From: Diorhabda sublineata | Lineage: Eukaryota; Arthropoda; Insecta; Coleoptera; Chrysomelidae | Reading direction: 5' to 3' | NCBI RefSeq assembly: GCF_026230105.1 | Contig: NC_079482.1 | Coordinates: forward strand, 16,120,001-16,184,000 | Length of the DNA stretch: 64,000 nt | Shown here: positions 1 through 13,400 of the stretch, piece by piece | How positions within the stretch are numbered: position 1 is the stretch's first letter | Layout of the letters: every line of letters begins with the position of its first letter | Notes under the pieces: model-generated | The model's input: only the letters and a program-made list of their open reading frames with translations | The model's database searches: none | What the model was told of the DNA's origin: nothing | Position numbers and translations under genes: made by a program

Positions 1-240
1 GAAATATAAAAATATTATTGTATTTTATGCATGCCCATTATCAAATATAATGCTTTTCTATGGTATGTATAATTACATGGTTATTTTGTGCCACAAAACT
101 ATAATAAAATGTATCAAAAACTTAGCGAGGCTCAAAATTTAAACATAAAAATATAGTCTTTTTTCGAGAATAACCAGAAAAATAGCCTGGTTTCAATTCA
201 AAATTTAGTTCTCCCCCAAAATTACTATTTACAAGGATAG

Positions 241-552
241 TATTCTTCCACGCGCTCCGAAGCTCGTAGCCAAAGAGATCCCACCTTTTGCACCGCTAGA
301 GAAATGGAATCGCTTTTAGCAATAAAAGAAATGGTCGAAAAGGGAAGTCGTTCTGTCGTTCACATTGCGTTAGAAGCCAACCAAGGAAAACCATTGTAAG
401 TAAAATATTTTTCCCAACCGGAAGTTCCAGTGGAGTGGTAAAGGAAATACCGTTAGCCATCTTAATATTTGGAAGAGAAAATGCAGCTGTCGAAGAACCA
501 GCAGTCCGTGCACAACGCAGTCTACAGCGAAGAAGAACAGAAGTAGAGTGAG
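241..552 (+). other. Coding-like relic in two open segments, unidentified
   Basis: A stretch of about 50 codons (about 241-396) reads openly and includes EMESLLAIKEMVEKGSR before a stop. The stop sits beside a GTAAGT. A second open segment (about 411-548) reads PTGSSSGVVKEIPLAI and ends in an arginine-rich tail. Composition is more GC-rich and protein-like than the flanks. I do not recognise the family. It could be part of a retroelement ORF or a decayed exon pair; chance is not excluded. Confidence 0.25.
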
Positions 553-785
553 TTTAGGAAATTTTACAAAGTCTGCAAATGGGTTTCTGCGCCAGTCCAT
601 CCGAACTTAAGTGGGAGAAACCCAGGCATGCCGATATAACTCAATGAATTGTGAGAGGTAAATCAGGTAGCCTGTGATAACCACCGCAGACCGCACCGGA
701 CCTATCAGGTTAAAATCCGAGGTTACTATGTGGGATTGCTGTTCTCAACCGCCGAGCTTTAGATTTAGTGGTTTAACGAAACTGC

Positions 786-1050
786 TTCAAGGGTGCTGAG
801 TATTCACACCTCAGTGGTGATCGTGATAGAACCTTCAGCCAATCGATTTTACCATGGGTAAGGAAACTGTAACTGGAGGCGCTGAATACTGACACACCAG
901 TAGGAGTCGCGAAACTGCCACTGAGGGCGCTGAGTATTTACATATCAGTAGTGGTCGTGATAGGGCTTTTAACCAACCGATTATAGCGAAGGTTAGGGAA
1001 GTGCTACTGGTTGCGCTGAGTATTCATACTCTTAAAGGAATCGCGTATTA
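786..1050. repeat. Two-copy tandem repeat, period about 137 bp
   Basis: A composite unit holding GGCGCTGAGTATTCACA followed by CAGTAGTGGTCGTGATAG and AACCAACCGATT occurs twice, starting near 786 and near 923. Each copy also contains a shorter internal repeat of the GCGCTGAGTATT box. The copies have diverged by point changes. The wider block 600-1050 is more GC-rich than its surroundings and has no open frame. Its origin is unknown. Confidence 0.6.
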
Positions 1051-1377
1051 GAAAGTACACAATCTATACAGCATATTTTTAATCTTTGAAGATGCTACGT
1101 TGTTTAGCATTTGTTTGGCAGCCATCAATAGTGAATGTTTCTAGTGAATTTGTAAGCATAAAAAAATTGGGCATCGTTATGTGATACAATACTTTTATTT
1201 AAAAGGCATTAGCTCAACTAATACAAAAGCTAAACTAGATTTCACTCTGGAAAGTTTTCCTTCGTTATCAGTGGAATATTGCATAGCAGAGTTTAAACGA
1301 GGCTGTATGATCTGCGAATACCAGCAGTGGTCTACTATATAAGGTGACGACTCCAGAAATGTTGAAAAAAAATCCAC

Positions 1378-1951
1378 AAACGGTACTGGATGATGTTCGA
1401 CTGAAAGTGCGTAAGCTAGAAGACAGTAGGCATTTCAGAAAATGCGGTACATAGCTTATTAACTAAAAATTTGGACATCAGAAAGCTGTGCGCAAGGTGG
1501 TTCACAGAAATAGAGCCGTTTCATAACCATGCATGAAACGTGGGTCCATCACTTTATACCCGAAACAGAAGAACAATCAAAACAAAGAACTGAGAGAGTA
1601 GTTTCATCAAGACAATGGACCAGCTCACACATCCGTTATTGCAGTGGTCAAAGTTAATAAATTAAAGTGTGAATTGCTACCTCACATGTCCTATTTGCCA
1701 CATTTACCCTCTTCGGATTATTCTCTGTTCCCAGACTTGAAAAAATGGCTCGGTGGTAAAGATATGGTGACGGCAGTTAATGACTATTTTGAGGAGCTTG
1801 ACGATTCTTATTATGGTAGCGAACTTATTGAACATCGTTGAGAAAAGTGTATGGAGCTAAAAGGTGATTAAGCTGGAAAATAAATATATTTTTTTCCAAA
1901 ATATTTGTGTTTTATTTGTTGGACCAAGCTACTTCTAGGACCATCCTCGTA
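1378..1951 (+). mobile_element. Mariner transposase relic with 3' end
   Basis: Motif blocks of a mariner (DD34D) transposase appear in order. They are a helix-turn-helix part with GISENAV and RKLCARW, then FITMHETWVHHF, QDNGPAHTS (about 1608), LPSSDYSLFPDLKKW and the C-terminal EKCMELKGD block. The first catalytic Asp has become His (codon 1532-1534). A conserved Trp near the end is TGA, another stop follows, and blocks between motifs are missing, so the copy is dead. The right end (about 1920-1951) closes with the mariner-like terminal repeat ending TCCTCGTA. Confidence 0.8.
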
Positions 1952-3780
1952 CGACTGGATTAAATATCGTATGCATTCTCATTGTAAAACTGAAATTCAA
2001 TCTTGCCCACAAAACTACATATGGGAATTATTATTATATATCTATCAGACAACCACAATCTAATCTAATCTCTATATATACAGAAATAAACAGACATCTT
2101 ATTCTATATGTGCTGTATAACAATAATTTTAGTATTTGTCGGCTTCACCGATTGTCAATAAGGATATTTACGAATCCAAATTTATGTTTAAAGTAATGGG
2201 GGTAAGTTGAAAGACTATGCAATATTTAACATTACATATATTGTAACTGTTTTATTGAATACGACGCATGATGTTTCAATGGAATTATTTGTAATATGAT
2301 TATATTTATTGTGAGAGCTATTGTAAAATCGATAGTTGTATCAATAATATTGTGTGAAGAGTGCAATTCATCATTTATCTATTAAAGTTAACTGTTTCTT
2401 CTAGCACTGAAATTATTCAAGACGTCATATTTTAACACATTCTAATTCATATAGCTATTATTGTATTAAATTATTATAGATTGTTGAAATTTATTAAGAA
2501 CGAAAATTACGTTAAACCGTTTATAGCCATAAAGCTTTAGAAACTCTCCGAAAAGCAGTTTGTTTAGTCAAGTCTTCATTTGCTCCTTTCTTTTAAGTCC
2601 AAATCACACTACCTTACTAAATCCATCACAATATCAGCCCTGTAGGGAAAATTTTGTGCTATGCCAGAACGCAACCTAAAATATTCATCCCACTTGAATG
2701 ATGTTCCCATCCCATTCACAATCAGAAGAAATCTCTTCATCTCTCTAATGTTTAGAATTTATTATAGCTTTTATAGCTTATCAAAAACTAAAGCTTGTCT
2801 CAATAAGCTAGAAATATTGTCGTGAAAGATTAGGTACCTTCAAGTTTTATTTTACTAGAACAACTATTATACTACAACATCTATCTAACGACAATTATCT
2901 ATTAAATATTTATCGTTAGTGTTGTTTCAATGAGAGCGTAAGATTTCAGTGTTCAATGAAACATGAAACACTGCACATATCATATGATAATAATGTAGTT
3001 ATGCTTCATTATTCCATTAATTTTTTCTGTACTAATTGATTTGATCCATTTGATCGACTTTTTATTTCAATATTTGTGGAGTTTTTCCAATTAACACCGT
3101 TACTAATCAAACTGCATCTACTATTCATCTATAGTTTTGAAAAATAGTCTAGTAATCGCAAAAAATTACATATTTTCAAGTGAAGACAGATACCTTGCAC
3201 ATTGGAAACGAGATTTGACTAAAAATACATTTCAAAAATTTATCAATTTACACTGCGTATTAATTAACATAATCCCGCTTTGAATAATATACTAGACAGT
3301 TATTAGGGAATCATCGGAATGGCCATTTTATTAAAGCAGACTTTACTTGCTATTAGTTTTGGTGAAGTCGACGTTAAAAATAAAGTGATCGGAACATGGT
3401 TGCATTCGACACATAGTTGGTATTTCTAACCTGAAATTTCGTCTTTTTTATAAAGGGGTGTTACGGGGATTAACTATAGGGTTATAAAATACGATTTTCT
3501 TTAAAAACGCAATATCATTCTTGTAGCGAAAACAAAATCTTTTGTATTTGGACATCGTATACAAATAAAAAATGAGAAAAAAAAAAACTAAACCACACAG
3601 CAAACACCGGAAATTTGGTCATGTATTAAAACCAATATTCTTTTATCTTCATTTCTAAAAACACATGAGTCATATAGGCAACTAGTCATCGAGCAAAAAA
3701 AAAAGCCGATTTTAACATAGGTCATACCTTCTTTTATTAAAAGACGGCACTTATTAAGAGCACTTTATTAATGAGGCCTT
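1952..3780. other. Intergenic stretch upstream of Mgat2
   Basis: AT-rich sequence without an open frame, recognisable transposon motif or RNA gene. Poly-A and poly-T runs occur. It may hold the untranslated 5' part of Mgat2, but no exon signal is convincing. Confidence 0.4.
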
Positions 3781-3781
3781 G

Positions 3782-3791
3782 TGCGCATGCG
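3782..3791. promoter_or_regulatory. NRF1-like TGCGCATGCG motif upstream of Mgat2
   Basis: The near-palindrome TGCGCATGCG lies about 90 bp before the possible first coding acceptor. It matches the core bound by NRF1/Ewg-type factors at housekeeping promoters. The flanks are otherwise AT-rich, so this CpG-containing site stands out. Its use as the Mgat2 promoter is inference; if exon 1 has an upstream partner, the promoter would lie elsewhere. Confidence 0.3.
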
Positions 3792-3870
3792 TCACAAATA
3801 AAATCGATTTTATTAAAATTACAGTTCCGATAATTACGAATGCCTAACTATATAATTCCCATAGTTTCAG

Positions 3871-4463
3871 ATATGCAGTCTATCAGGAAATTGTATAAGT
3901 CAATTATGGTCTGGTAGAAATAAAAGATTATGGAGCGGGGGCGGCGTGCTATTATTTTTCTTGATGTTAACAAGCATGCAACTGAATTTTATATGGTGGT
4001 CTACATATCATCAACAACTACCCAAATCAAGCCCAAATATTACTTTTTCTGCCTTCGGTATGGAATTATCAGTACAAACGACCAAATCGGTTAATACTAA
4101 CAACACGTCCGACATTTTCTATATTAACCAAAAGATAACACAGTACAACAGAGAACAAATAATCCACAATCAAGAAAATTTTGAAACCCTACGAACAGAT
4201 TCTGTTATTTTAGTGATACAAGTACATAACAGGATTTCTTACCTGCGTTATTTAATTGGTAGTTTGGCTAAATCTTCGAATATTTCTCAAGCTCTCCTGA
4301 TATTTTCTCATGATTACTACGAAGAAGAAATAAATGACTTGATCAAGAGCATTAATTTTTGTAAAGTTATGCAAATATTTTATCCTTACTCTATACAAAC
4401 TCATCCCAACGAATTTCCAGGAAGTGATCCCAACGATTGCCCCAGAGACATAAGTTCAGAGGT
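3871..4463 (+). CDS. Mgat2: Mgat2 coding exon 1 (5' boundary uncertain)
   Basis: This exon encodes the cytoplasmic tail and membrane anchor, the stem and the start of the catalytic domain. An in-frame TAG lies at 3862-3864. A pyrimidine-rich stretch ending in AG at 3869-3870 could be an acceptor, which would place the true start in an upstream exon I cannot identify. The frame then reads basic residues (RNKR) followed by a hydrophobic run, VLLFFLMLTSMQLNFIWW, the usual type II signal anchor. The first in-frame ATG (3964) lies inside that run, so starting there would shorten the anchor. Potential N-glycosylation sites are NIT, NTS and NIS. The catalytic part begins around VILVIQVHNR. The donor at 4464 is GTAAGT and leaves two bases of a split valine codon. 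Confidence 0.82.
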
Positions 4464-7400
4464 GTAAGTAAGTATATTGATATAATTTTAAATTTTGGAT
4501 TTCAAAGTTCTGTTTATATCAGTATTCAGTGATAGGATTGAGTATTACACTCTCCGTGTAAACTCGTATATTGAGACCGAATATTAACAAGACAAAAATA
4601 GACACTTTTGGCTCCCCGCCTATCTCACTAAATCTTTTTCGATCTGTGGCAGTCACCATGTATAAACCGGTTGTCCCCCACGTCGTTTTGTAGACGTGGT
4701 GGACACATAGACTCTTTCTCGTACCATTTTTCGGCACAAGTTTCCCAAGATTAGTAGTTTCTAAGAAACCTCACATAAAAAAATCTTATGGGGTAATATC
4801 TGGTGATCTTGACGGCCAGTGTATGGACCTACGATGTCTAATCAATCATTCAGGAAAAACAATATTTGGTTTAACTGTTAAACTGTTTAAATTTCAGTCC
4901 TTAGTTATTGAACCTAAAAGACAATTACATTCTTTCAACTCAAAACAATTTTTTTCTTGGAAAATTGTATACAGACACGAAACAACTTGGGATTTTCTTT
5001 AAACAAGAATCTGACAATATGACGTTGAACATGGTCAATAAAAATATGGTGCTCCACTATGAGGTTAGTTATATTTTCGCTATATTCGGTTCATCTGTCT
5101 GTATTACATTTCTAATAGAATCATAAATAGATTCACAACGAATTGTGTATTCACCTGCCTCAAAAGGTTTTGAGTAAACACCAGAAGAGACTGGCCAAAT
5201 ACGCGGATTTCGCAATTGAGAGTAAACAGATGAGGCATAGCAAAAATGTGGAAATAGTCCCAGATATTATGTGAGCAACCGACGTCGTGCCTAAGACCGA
5301 CATCATCACCAAATTTGGATTACCAAAAACACTTTCGCCGATTTCCGGAAGGCTGTAGCCTGTAATATTGAATATTTTGAAGTTGAACGTGGCCAATAAA
5401 AAAATGATGCTCCATAATGAGGTTAGTTGTATTTTCGGTACATTCAATTTATTTCTCTGAATTACATTTCTGCTAGAATCATGAACAAATTCACAACGAA
5501 CTGCGTATTCAACTGCGTCGAAAATCTAATCGTAAATTGAAATTGCATGAGATAACTGAGGCCATAAAAATACCGAAAGGCAGTGTGTTTACAATTATGC
5601 TTGAACATTTGTTCATGAGAAAGAGCTTACTCACAGACGTATTGATGATTCAGAGCAGTGTTTGGCCATGTTCACACGTAATAAATCAGATTTTTTGCAT
5701 CGATATGTGACAATGGATGAAACATGGATCCATCACCTCACTCCCGAATTAAAACGATCATCATCTGAATGGACTGCAGCCAAGGGAACACGTCCGAAGG
5801 ATCCAAAGGCACAACAATCAGCTGGGAAGGTTGTGGTTTCAGTATTTTGGGATGCGCAGGATATATTGTTCATAAACTGTCTCCAAAAAGGAGAGATAAT
5901 TAATAGCGAATACTACATAGAGTTGTTGGATCATTTGAATGCAAAAACAAGAAAAAACTGCCTCAACGATGGTTAAATTGAACGAATTATATGTGTTAGT
6001 TAGTTATACGACTTAATGAGTGATTTTTTATCATTTAGATGTTAATTAAAAATAATGGTTTCGTTATATTTGTGACAGCTTCAGCAGAAATCATAATTTC
6101 TCATATTTGTCTCCTAAATTTGAAATACTTTCAAGCAATTACTTTTCACTCAATGGAATGAAGTGACAATAATAGATTTGTGACCATAGTTTCCATTTTT
6201 TGACATTATTTATAACGAAAAATAATAAGTCCGCGCACGTATGATTAGTCAGAAAATAGTCCATATTGTGTGTTAAACAATCATAATGAAATTATAATTT
6301 TTTAGACAAATCAGTAGTTGCAATTAACTTTGAAATTTCACATCACCTTCTTTGCTATTTGAAATTGGAATTTACGATGGGTTACCTACAGAGGGTTGAT
6401 CAGAATATCAAAACTTTTACCGTTAGATACTAAAAGTTTAAAAATCGACACGTTAGAGTATTTTCTTTGGACGATCTAACACTGGGGGCGAGATTCTAAC
6501 CTCTCCTTGTATCCTATCGAATTAAAATATTTGTTAGAAATTATTCTAAAAACATCCCTTTTTGTTTGCTCTGATTAACTCTGCAATCACTATTATATAA
6601 TATTTCCTATCTCTGATAACAAAATCTCTTTATTTGTAAATGGATCTTCTGACGAACCAAATAAATAGCTGAATAAATAAAGGTAAATTAACAGTGATGA
6701 AAGTTTTCAACAAATCTGATTCGAATTTGTAATAATAATAACCTTAAATTATTTGAATCTCGCACCGCAAAAGAATAATAAAATTTCTTGCACAGAGTGC
6801 AAAGATTTGATCTTGCTTAACAAATTATCTACATACATAAATTATGATAACCTATGAGAGAACGGAGGCTTTATATCTGATACATTGAAAAAATGTGATA
6901 TGAAAATTGAAACACCAGAGACCTAGAGGTCATGATTATAATCTTTTACAAGGAATTGATCACGTATTTTCCAATCAATATAACATAAACATAACAATAA
7001 ATATTTATGTCTCCAAAGTTCTTTATCTATTTTCTTTTTAGAATAATTTCAACAGTCTCCGTAAAGAGTTTCAAAAACACATTTTTTGTATTTCCATTTC
7101 CATTAAAAATCCTTGATATTCCTACGAAATAATCTAAAAAATAACCTCTTTATTTGTTCTTTATTTGTTAATATATAATAATTGTTAGAAAGTGTTGTTG
7201 TAGAGCCATTGTCTTGAACTGTAACAACGCTTTGAATCCCGATATATACGGCCATTATCGTGAAGCTAAGTTCACTCAAACTAAACACCATTGGTGGTGG
7301 AAAGCTAATAGGGTTTTCAATGAACTCGAAGTGACTAAAAATCATGAAGGACTTGTTGTTTTTCTTGAGGAAGACCATTATGTTGCCGAAGACTTCATTC

Positions 7401-10400
7401 ATGTATTAAAATTAATGGAGAGGAGCAGAAAAGCAAATTGTGCAAACTGTAACATACTCTCCTTGGGAACGTATTCCAGGATAGTAAATTATAAAAAATA
7501 CTCAGATAAGGTAAGAGACAACATGAAGTATTCTCATATGATGAATTGAGTTCTATGGTCAAACAAGAGAGAAAATGTTTTTGCTAGTACTACTCAAATA
7601 CTTGGAGATTATTTCCAATATTCAATCTTATTATCTTCCGTTTTATCTTCCAGTTAATACACTATTGGATTAGTTTAAGCCAAGTTCAAGAAATTGTCAA
7701 TTTCAAATAGATAAATAAAGAATTTAATAGATTATAATAAACAGTAACAAATGATGCGTGTAAACGTAAAACTCTCCTTGTCTATCTTAGACAAAATTGA
7801 GTGAATCGAGATAAAGTTTCGAATGGCTGTTTTGATAAATATAATTAGGGCAATGGAAAAACATAATTTCTTATCAGCAAAAACTGAATCAGGTGCTATT
7901 GAAGGTCATCGTCATTTATGAAAATTTAAACATTCAATGAATTCTGCAAACTTTGAAATAAATGTTAATCAGATAGTGCCATATCAAGGCTGTATGGGGG
8001 ATGTGGCATAATTTTCCAGCCAAACTCTTATATTTTCACACGACTTGCTAAATATGTATGAGGCCTTTCATAATTGTGGTGGAACACTAAACCTCCGATT
8101 TGAAAATTCTGGCCTTTTTTTGTTGCTTCATCCAGTTCAATTTCATCAATTCTTGGAAGTAATGGTCAGAATTTATCCTTTGGTTCCTTGGAACCAGCTT
8201 CAAAACACAACATTTGTGTTATCCTACAAAATTGACAGAGTGAGCTTTTTTGTTGTTTTCTGCTTGTGATATTTCATGGTGTTTTCTCCTAGATCGTTTT
8301 CGAACTATGTCAATGTACAGGATCCATTTTTCACCACCAGTGAAAAAAGGGTCGATTTCATTTCGTTTAAGGTGCATATCTCAAATGTTGATTGTTTGTA
8401 AGAGAACCAAATATCAAGCTTCTTAACTAGCCTAAGACATTTTAATTGTTCTTAAATTGTTGGGTACGTTACATGTAGCCTCGTCACAACCTTGCGAACA
8501 TTTATATGACGATTCCCTTCAATTATAAGTTTGATTTGATCATCATCAACTTCAGTAGAACGTTGCTCATCTTTGAAGGAAAAATCTCTAGAACGGAATT
8601 TTTTAAACCAATTCTGATACGTGCATTCTGTTGAGTAATGAGTACTATAAACTTGTAAACATGTGTCTTTGTGAGCCGTAAAATATGCCAAAAATGTTCA
8701 TTTCTGCAATCCCTTTAAAATTAATCCACAACTAATGGCTTTAATAAAAAATCATGCACTACTTGCTGCTGAAGTTGCGTCAATGTGACCAATTTCACGT
8801 GACAAAGCACTAATATAAGTTATTTAAAAAATAAACAAGGCTCTCAATCGGTAAAAAGCGAAAGTACTCAGTTGCCAATCTTATATATGTAATATAAAAG
8901 GGTAAAAAACTTTTAAGTGTGGACACGAAGTTTTCCAATATCAACATGAATAAGGCAAGTTTTGAAACAGAAAATATTGCCATTGTTACAAAAAATAGAA
9001 CTTTATTCTAAGCCAACAATATTAATATTCAACTTAAGTTTCTTCTGTCTCCAATAAAATATATTCAGCCGTTAGTTCTATAGATGTATCACTTGCCTTC
9101 AAAGGTATAACTGCTGAAACTATAGAGAAAATTAACTTTTCTGATTTTTGCTATTCAGAACCAAAATATCCCGTTTTCAACCTTTATTTCGTTTAGAGTA
9201 ACTTCTTCTTGGATTATGTTAATCAAAAAGGTTTAAAGTTATTTTTTTCTATTTTTAAAACGGCTATTGACTTTATCTGAATTGTGGGCACGTAATTTCC
9301 AGTCCATCTCTGTATTTTCCGAATTCTACATGAGTATATTCTAGAATCTGTAATATTAAGCTCCTTTCTTACGCATTCATAAAAAACTATGAAGTACGAA
9401 TGGAAATGGAATGATTCTATTATCGATTAATTTTTTTATTTAGTGAGTTTACTCAATAACGTAACTTGCTAACATTTCTATTATGTGCCGATAACATCTT
9501 CTATCTCTCTAAACTCAATCTATATGCCGTCCATTACCAATTGGTTAACTTATTTCATTATAACGCGCCGGTTATCACAGTTTTTGGCTTTCCAGAAAGC
9601 TCGTCTTGTGTCAAGCTGAAATTAGCTGCCCGGTCTTGAATGATGGTGCAGAGTCTCTCAAAAACAGATATTTTCAGAAAAATATTCACTGATATGATTG
9701 TCAAATAAAAGCTAAAGGTCTAAAGTGGTTGAAAATTTAATGAGAATCTATCAAAGCATGCGCAAATATACTTCGCAAAATACATAATAACAACAGGTTG
9801 TTATCGTAAACTTTTCAGATAACCCTATATTTGGAAACTGTACTTCTACACGTGGATTGTTTCCAAAATCTTCGAATCACTGCCGAATAAAACGAATAAA
9901 TATTATATTAGGAGGACTTATAAAAATAAATGTAGTTCAATAAAACTAAATATTAATATGAAAAAAGCGTCGGGCGCTGGATGTATGAGAAATATGGAAC
10001 AAAGCCCCCACGCTTTTTCACAATAATACCAATATTTTTCTTTCATTATTATTTTAAGCTTATTTGGAAAAGATATTTTCAACAATTTCCTTTGGTTTTC
10101 CTCAGAGCGTTTTATTTGATCTAAAATTATTTTTCACTTTTGAGCTTCATATATTATGAAAGCGTGCTTTTTTTTAAACTATATTTATTCTCTACTTTTT
10201 AGTTCGATTTGTCGAAAAAAATTTTTCTAGTCATTAGTATTGTAAATTACCAGCAGAGGGTTCACGGATGTAAAATTCATCTCGAACAACATAATCAAAT
10301 TTAAGGTGTTAAATTCTAAAGTAATACTGTTAGGTATTATAGTAAATCTCCAACAGAGGGCAGACAGGTGTAAAATTCGTTTCAATGCAAAAAAATTTGC

Positions 10401-13400
10401 ATTAACAAATTAAAAAAAAAATATCGAGAAAAAAAATTTTTGTTATAGCGTGAACGGGATTTGTACTCACGATTGTCGAATCCGGAGGTTGACATCTTAG
10501 CCCCTTCGGCTAACTAACGCAATTGAAGTGGTAGGATATACTAACAGTAAGAAGCCACAAAATAGAGTTCCAAACAATCAAATAAGCTCATAAAAACACA
10601 TACAGGTGAAGTTAATATAAGCGTATCAATGTCTACGGAATTATGTTGAAAATACTCATAAAGAGTGGAGATTTATATCGTAAAACAACCTAATAGAAAA
10701 CTCTGACAACAACCCATCTTTAATAAACTGATTCTATTTATCAAAGGGATTACCCAGCAACCCCTATAAGCACCATTGTAGCAGGGAAATGATTATATCG
10801 GCTAGTAGTATTCGCATGGTTTATGACGCAGTTGTGGTAAAATATTGACTCAAATTTAAGACGTATCGGGAAAATTACTGGAATGAAATAGGGATGTGCT
10901 AAATGTAGACGAATTTGGCTCGTAGTTTATCTATATCTAGATTAAACACATGTTAGGTTAGATTCATATAATTGCCACTACTTGTTGAAACGTGCACGAA
11001 ACCAGACGAATTTTGTTATTAAGATATTCGGATTTGAAGCTGCCATTTCATCTACGAAAAATATGTATTAATAAAATTGCCACGTGGGTTTTTATTTTTT
11101 TGATAAAAACAAATCATTTTGGGGCGAATGTTGGCTCATGACTTTTTTATCCGTATTGATAATGTCGTCAAGCGTATTGATACTTCGATACTTCCCAAAA
11201 TAGCATTTTAAAATTTGAGCATGACGATAGTAGTGATAGTCTACAGAATTTTCAGCAGTAAATCGAAGTAGTTTTGCCGAAATTTCAGAAAGTTCATTTG
11301 AAAACAACAGAAAACTATAAGATATTAATTCCCCTCCCAAAAATGTAATCCTACTGCCGTTTCACGAGTGATTTTGGATAAATAAAAAGAAGCTATCAGT
11401 GTAATTCACAGGAAGAAAAAATAATTCTATTATTAAACCATGAGTTATGGAGGGTAGAGATAAGGAGAACCATCTCTGTACTACAGAAAGTGTCCATCAA
11501 ATTCTTTACGTTAGGGAGGCGCTACTATCACGTGAGTGTAAATTTTAAATAAATCGCTAGAAATTTAAAAATAAGGACAGAGAAAGAAAGAAGTGATAAT
11601 TGAAACTTTCTTTTTAGAAATTCACAAGAATTAATGAACATTCAGCGTTATCACAAAGTAGCTTTTCTAGGTTATATTTACAAAATTATTTTGTGAATAG
11701 TTTAGATTTTGTATACCAATATTTAATTAACGACTCTAGTCATTTAAAATTTTTTAACACTGCATATTTCACTCTACCTAAAATAACTAAGTTCATATGA
11801 TATCTCGTGCAACAGGAGCGCCATTCTGGTCAAATTTCGAATTATAATTTACCGTCTACAAGCGGATAGTTTTTAAGCTAAGCCCCCATATGAGATGATC
11901 CTCCTTACCTCTATCCTCCATACCATGAGTATTTTGGATGATCTGAATTTTTTTATAAGAAGCTAGATACTAAAGAGATCGATGGTATATTCAATATATT
12001 CAATGAAAATAGATAGCGAAAGGTTATTTTGACTAATCAGTATGTGTTAGTAAGTGGACTGTAATTATTGAAACGAAATGAAATGACTGATTCACTATAT
12101 TACTAAATATTAGAATTGTACAAATTGATACACGTTTACTCTACGAACTGAAAAACGAGTCTCGTCTCTCAACCGTTCTCAACGCAAATCTTACACTTTT
12201 TTTGTCTGTAAGCTGCAGCGCCGAGAGCAGGGGGCTGTATTCGGCTAGCACCACGCTCGCAGCGGTGCCAGATCTGGCTAAATTAAGATTTTACTGAATG
12301 TTATGGAATTTTAGGTATAAACTCAGAACAGTATGAAATAATGACCGTAATATGATGCTATTTGCTTATATGTCATATAATCGGGTTCCAACATTACCTA
12401 CAACATTATTGGTTTATTGATTTTATGATGGGAAACACTACAGTCACACAAACTATTAAGGGATGGGTTACAGGTTTTGTTTTCAGAAGAATACTCCAAT
12501 CATCCTAAAAAAAACTCAAACACGACAAAGCTTCAGTACATTCATCCAATGATTGAATGTCTAAATAAAAAATCTCCAAAAGCAGAATCTAAAACCATAT
12601 TGATTAATTAAATTCAAGGGTTGAAGTTCACTTAAACAATACCTACCCTTAAAACCTTACAAGCGAGGAATGAAAATATGAAAGCATTGTGATTCAATAA
12701 TAGGGTACAAATATGAAAAATATAAAAATAAAATATGAAAAAAATATATAGAGGAAATGCTTAATTTGTCTTATACCTTTAAAAAAGCCAATTTGGAAAG
12801 ACTACTGAATTTAGACTATCATCTTTCGAATGAAAAACGTGATCGTAGGTGATGTCTTAATTGCGCGGAAAACAAAAGAACAAAACGATTAACCACCTTT
12901 TGTTCCAGTGCATTGTAGTTTTGTGAGGTATTATGACCCTCCATATTATAGAAAAGAAATGAACAGTGTCTTAACATCATATTATCACAATTATCATTCA
13001 TAGAAGAAACAAATTGACGCAAAAAATTTGAAGATTGATATCATTTAGTTTGCTTTACCTTTTGGTTGAATACACGGTACTATAGTATTATTGAGTCAAG
13101 ACAAGGAGAAACTAAAATGTTTAATTAAATTATATGAATTTTGAGTATTCTCATCGTTTATATACAAGCTTAATATATCAAATCAGAGTTTTTTAGGTTG
13201 AAACGTTGCCATGGATAAGTAGTAAACACAACATGGGCTTAGTTCTCAACAAATCAACATGGATGGATATTGTGAAATGTACTGACTATTTCTGTACTTA
13301 TGATGATTATAATTGGGACTGGTCATTACAATATATATCTAAAACATGCTTGAAAGAGAAACTTTATGTTATGGTACCTTTCGCTCCCAGGATATTTCAC

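Noticed and set aside
3930..3990. ATG at 3930 giving an arginine-rich start and hydrophobic run
   Set aside because: It is in a different frame from the GnT-II sequence and would need a frameshift to reach the conserved domain.
10449..10520. Possible tRNA gene on the minus strand
   Set aside because: The A box fits, but the B box is decayed and the anticodon and T arms do not pair; it is better explained as a SINE head.
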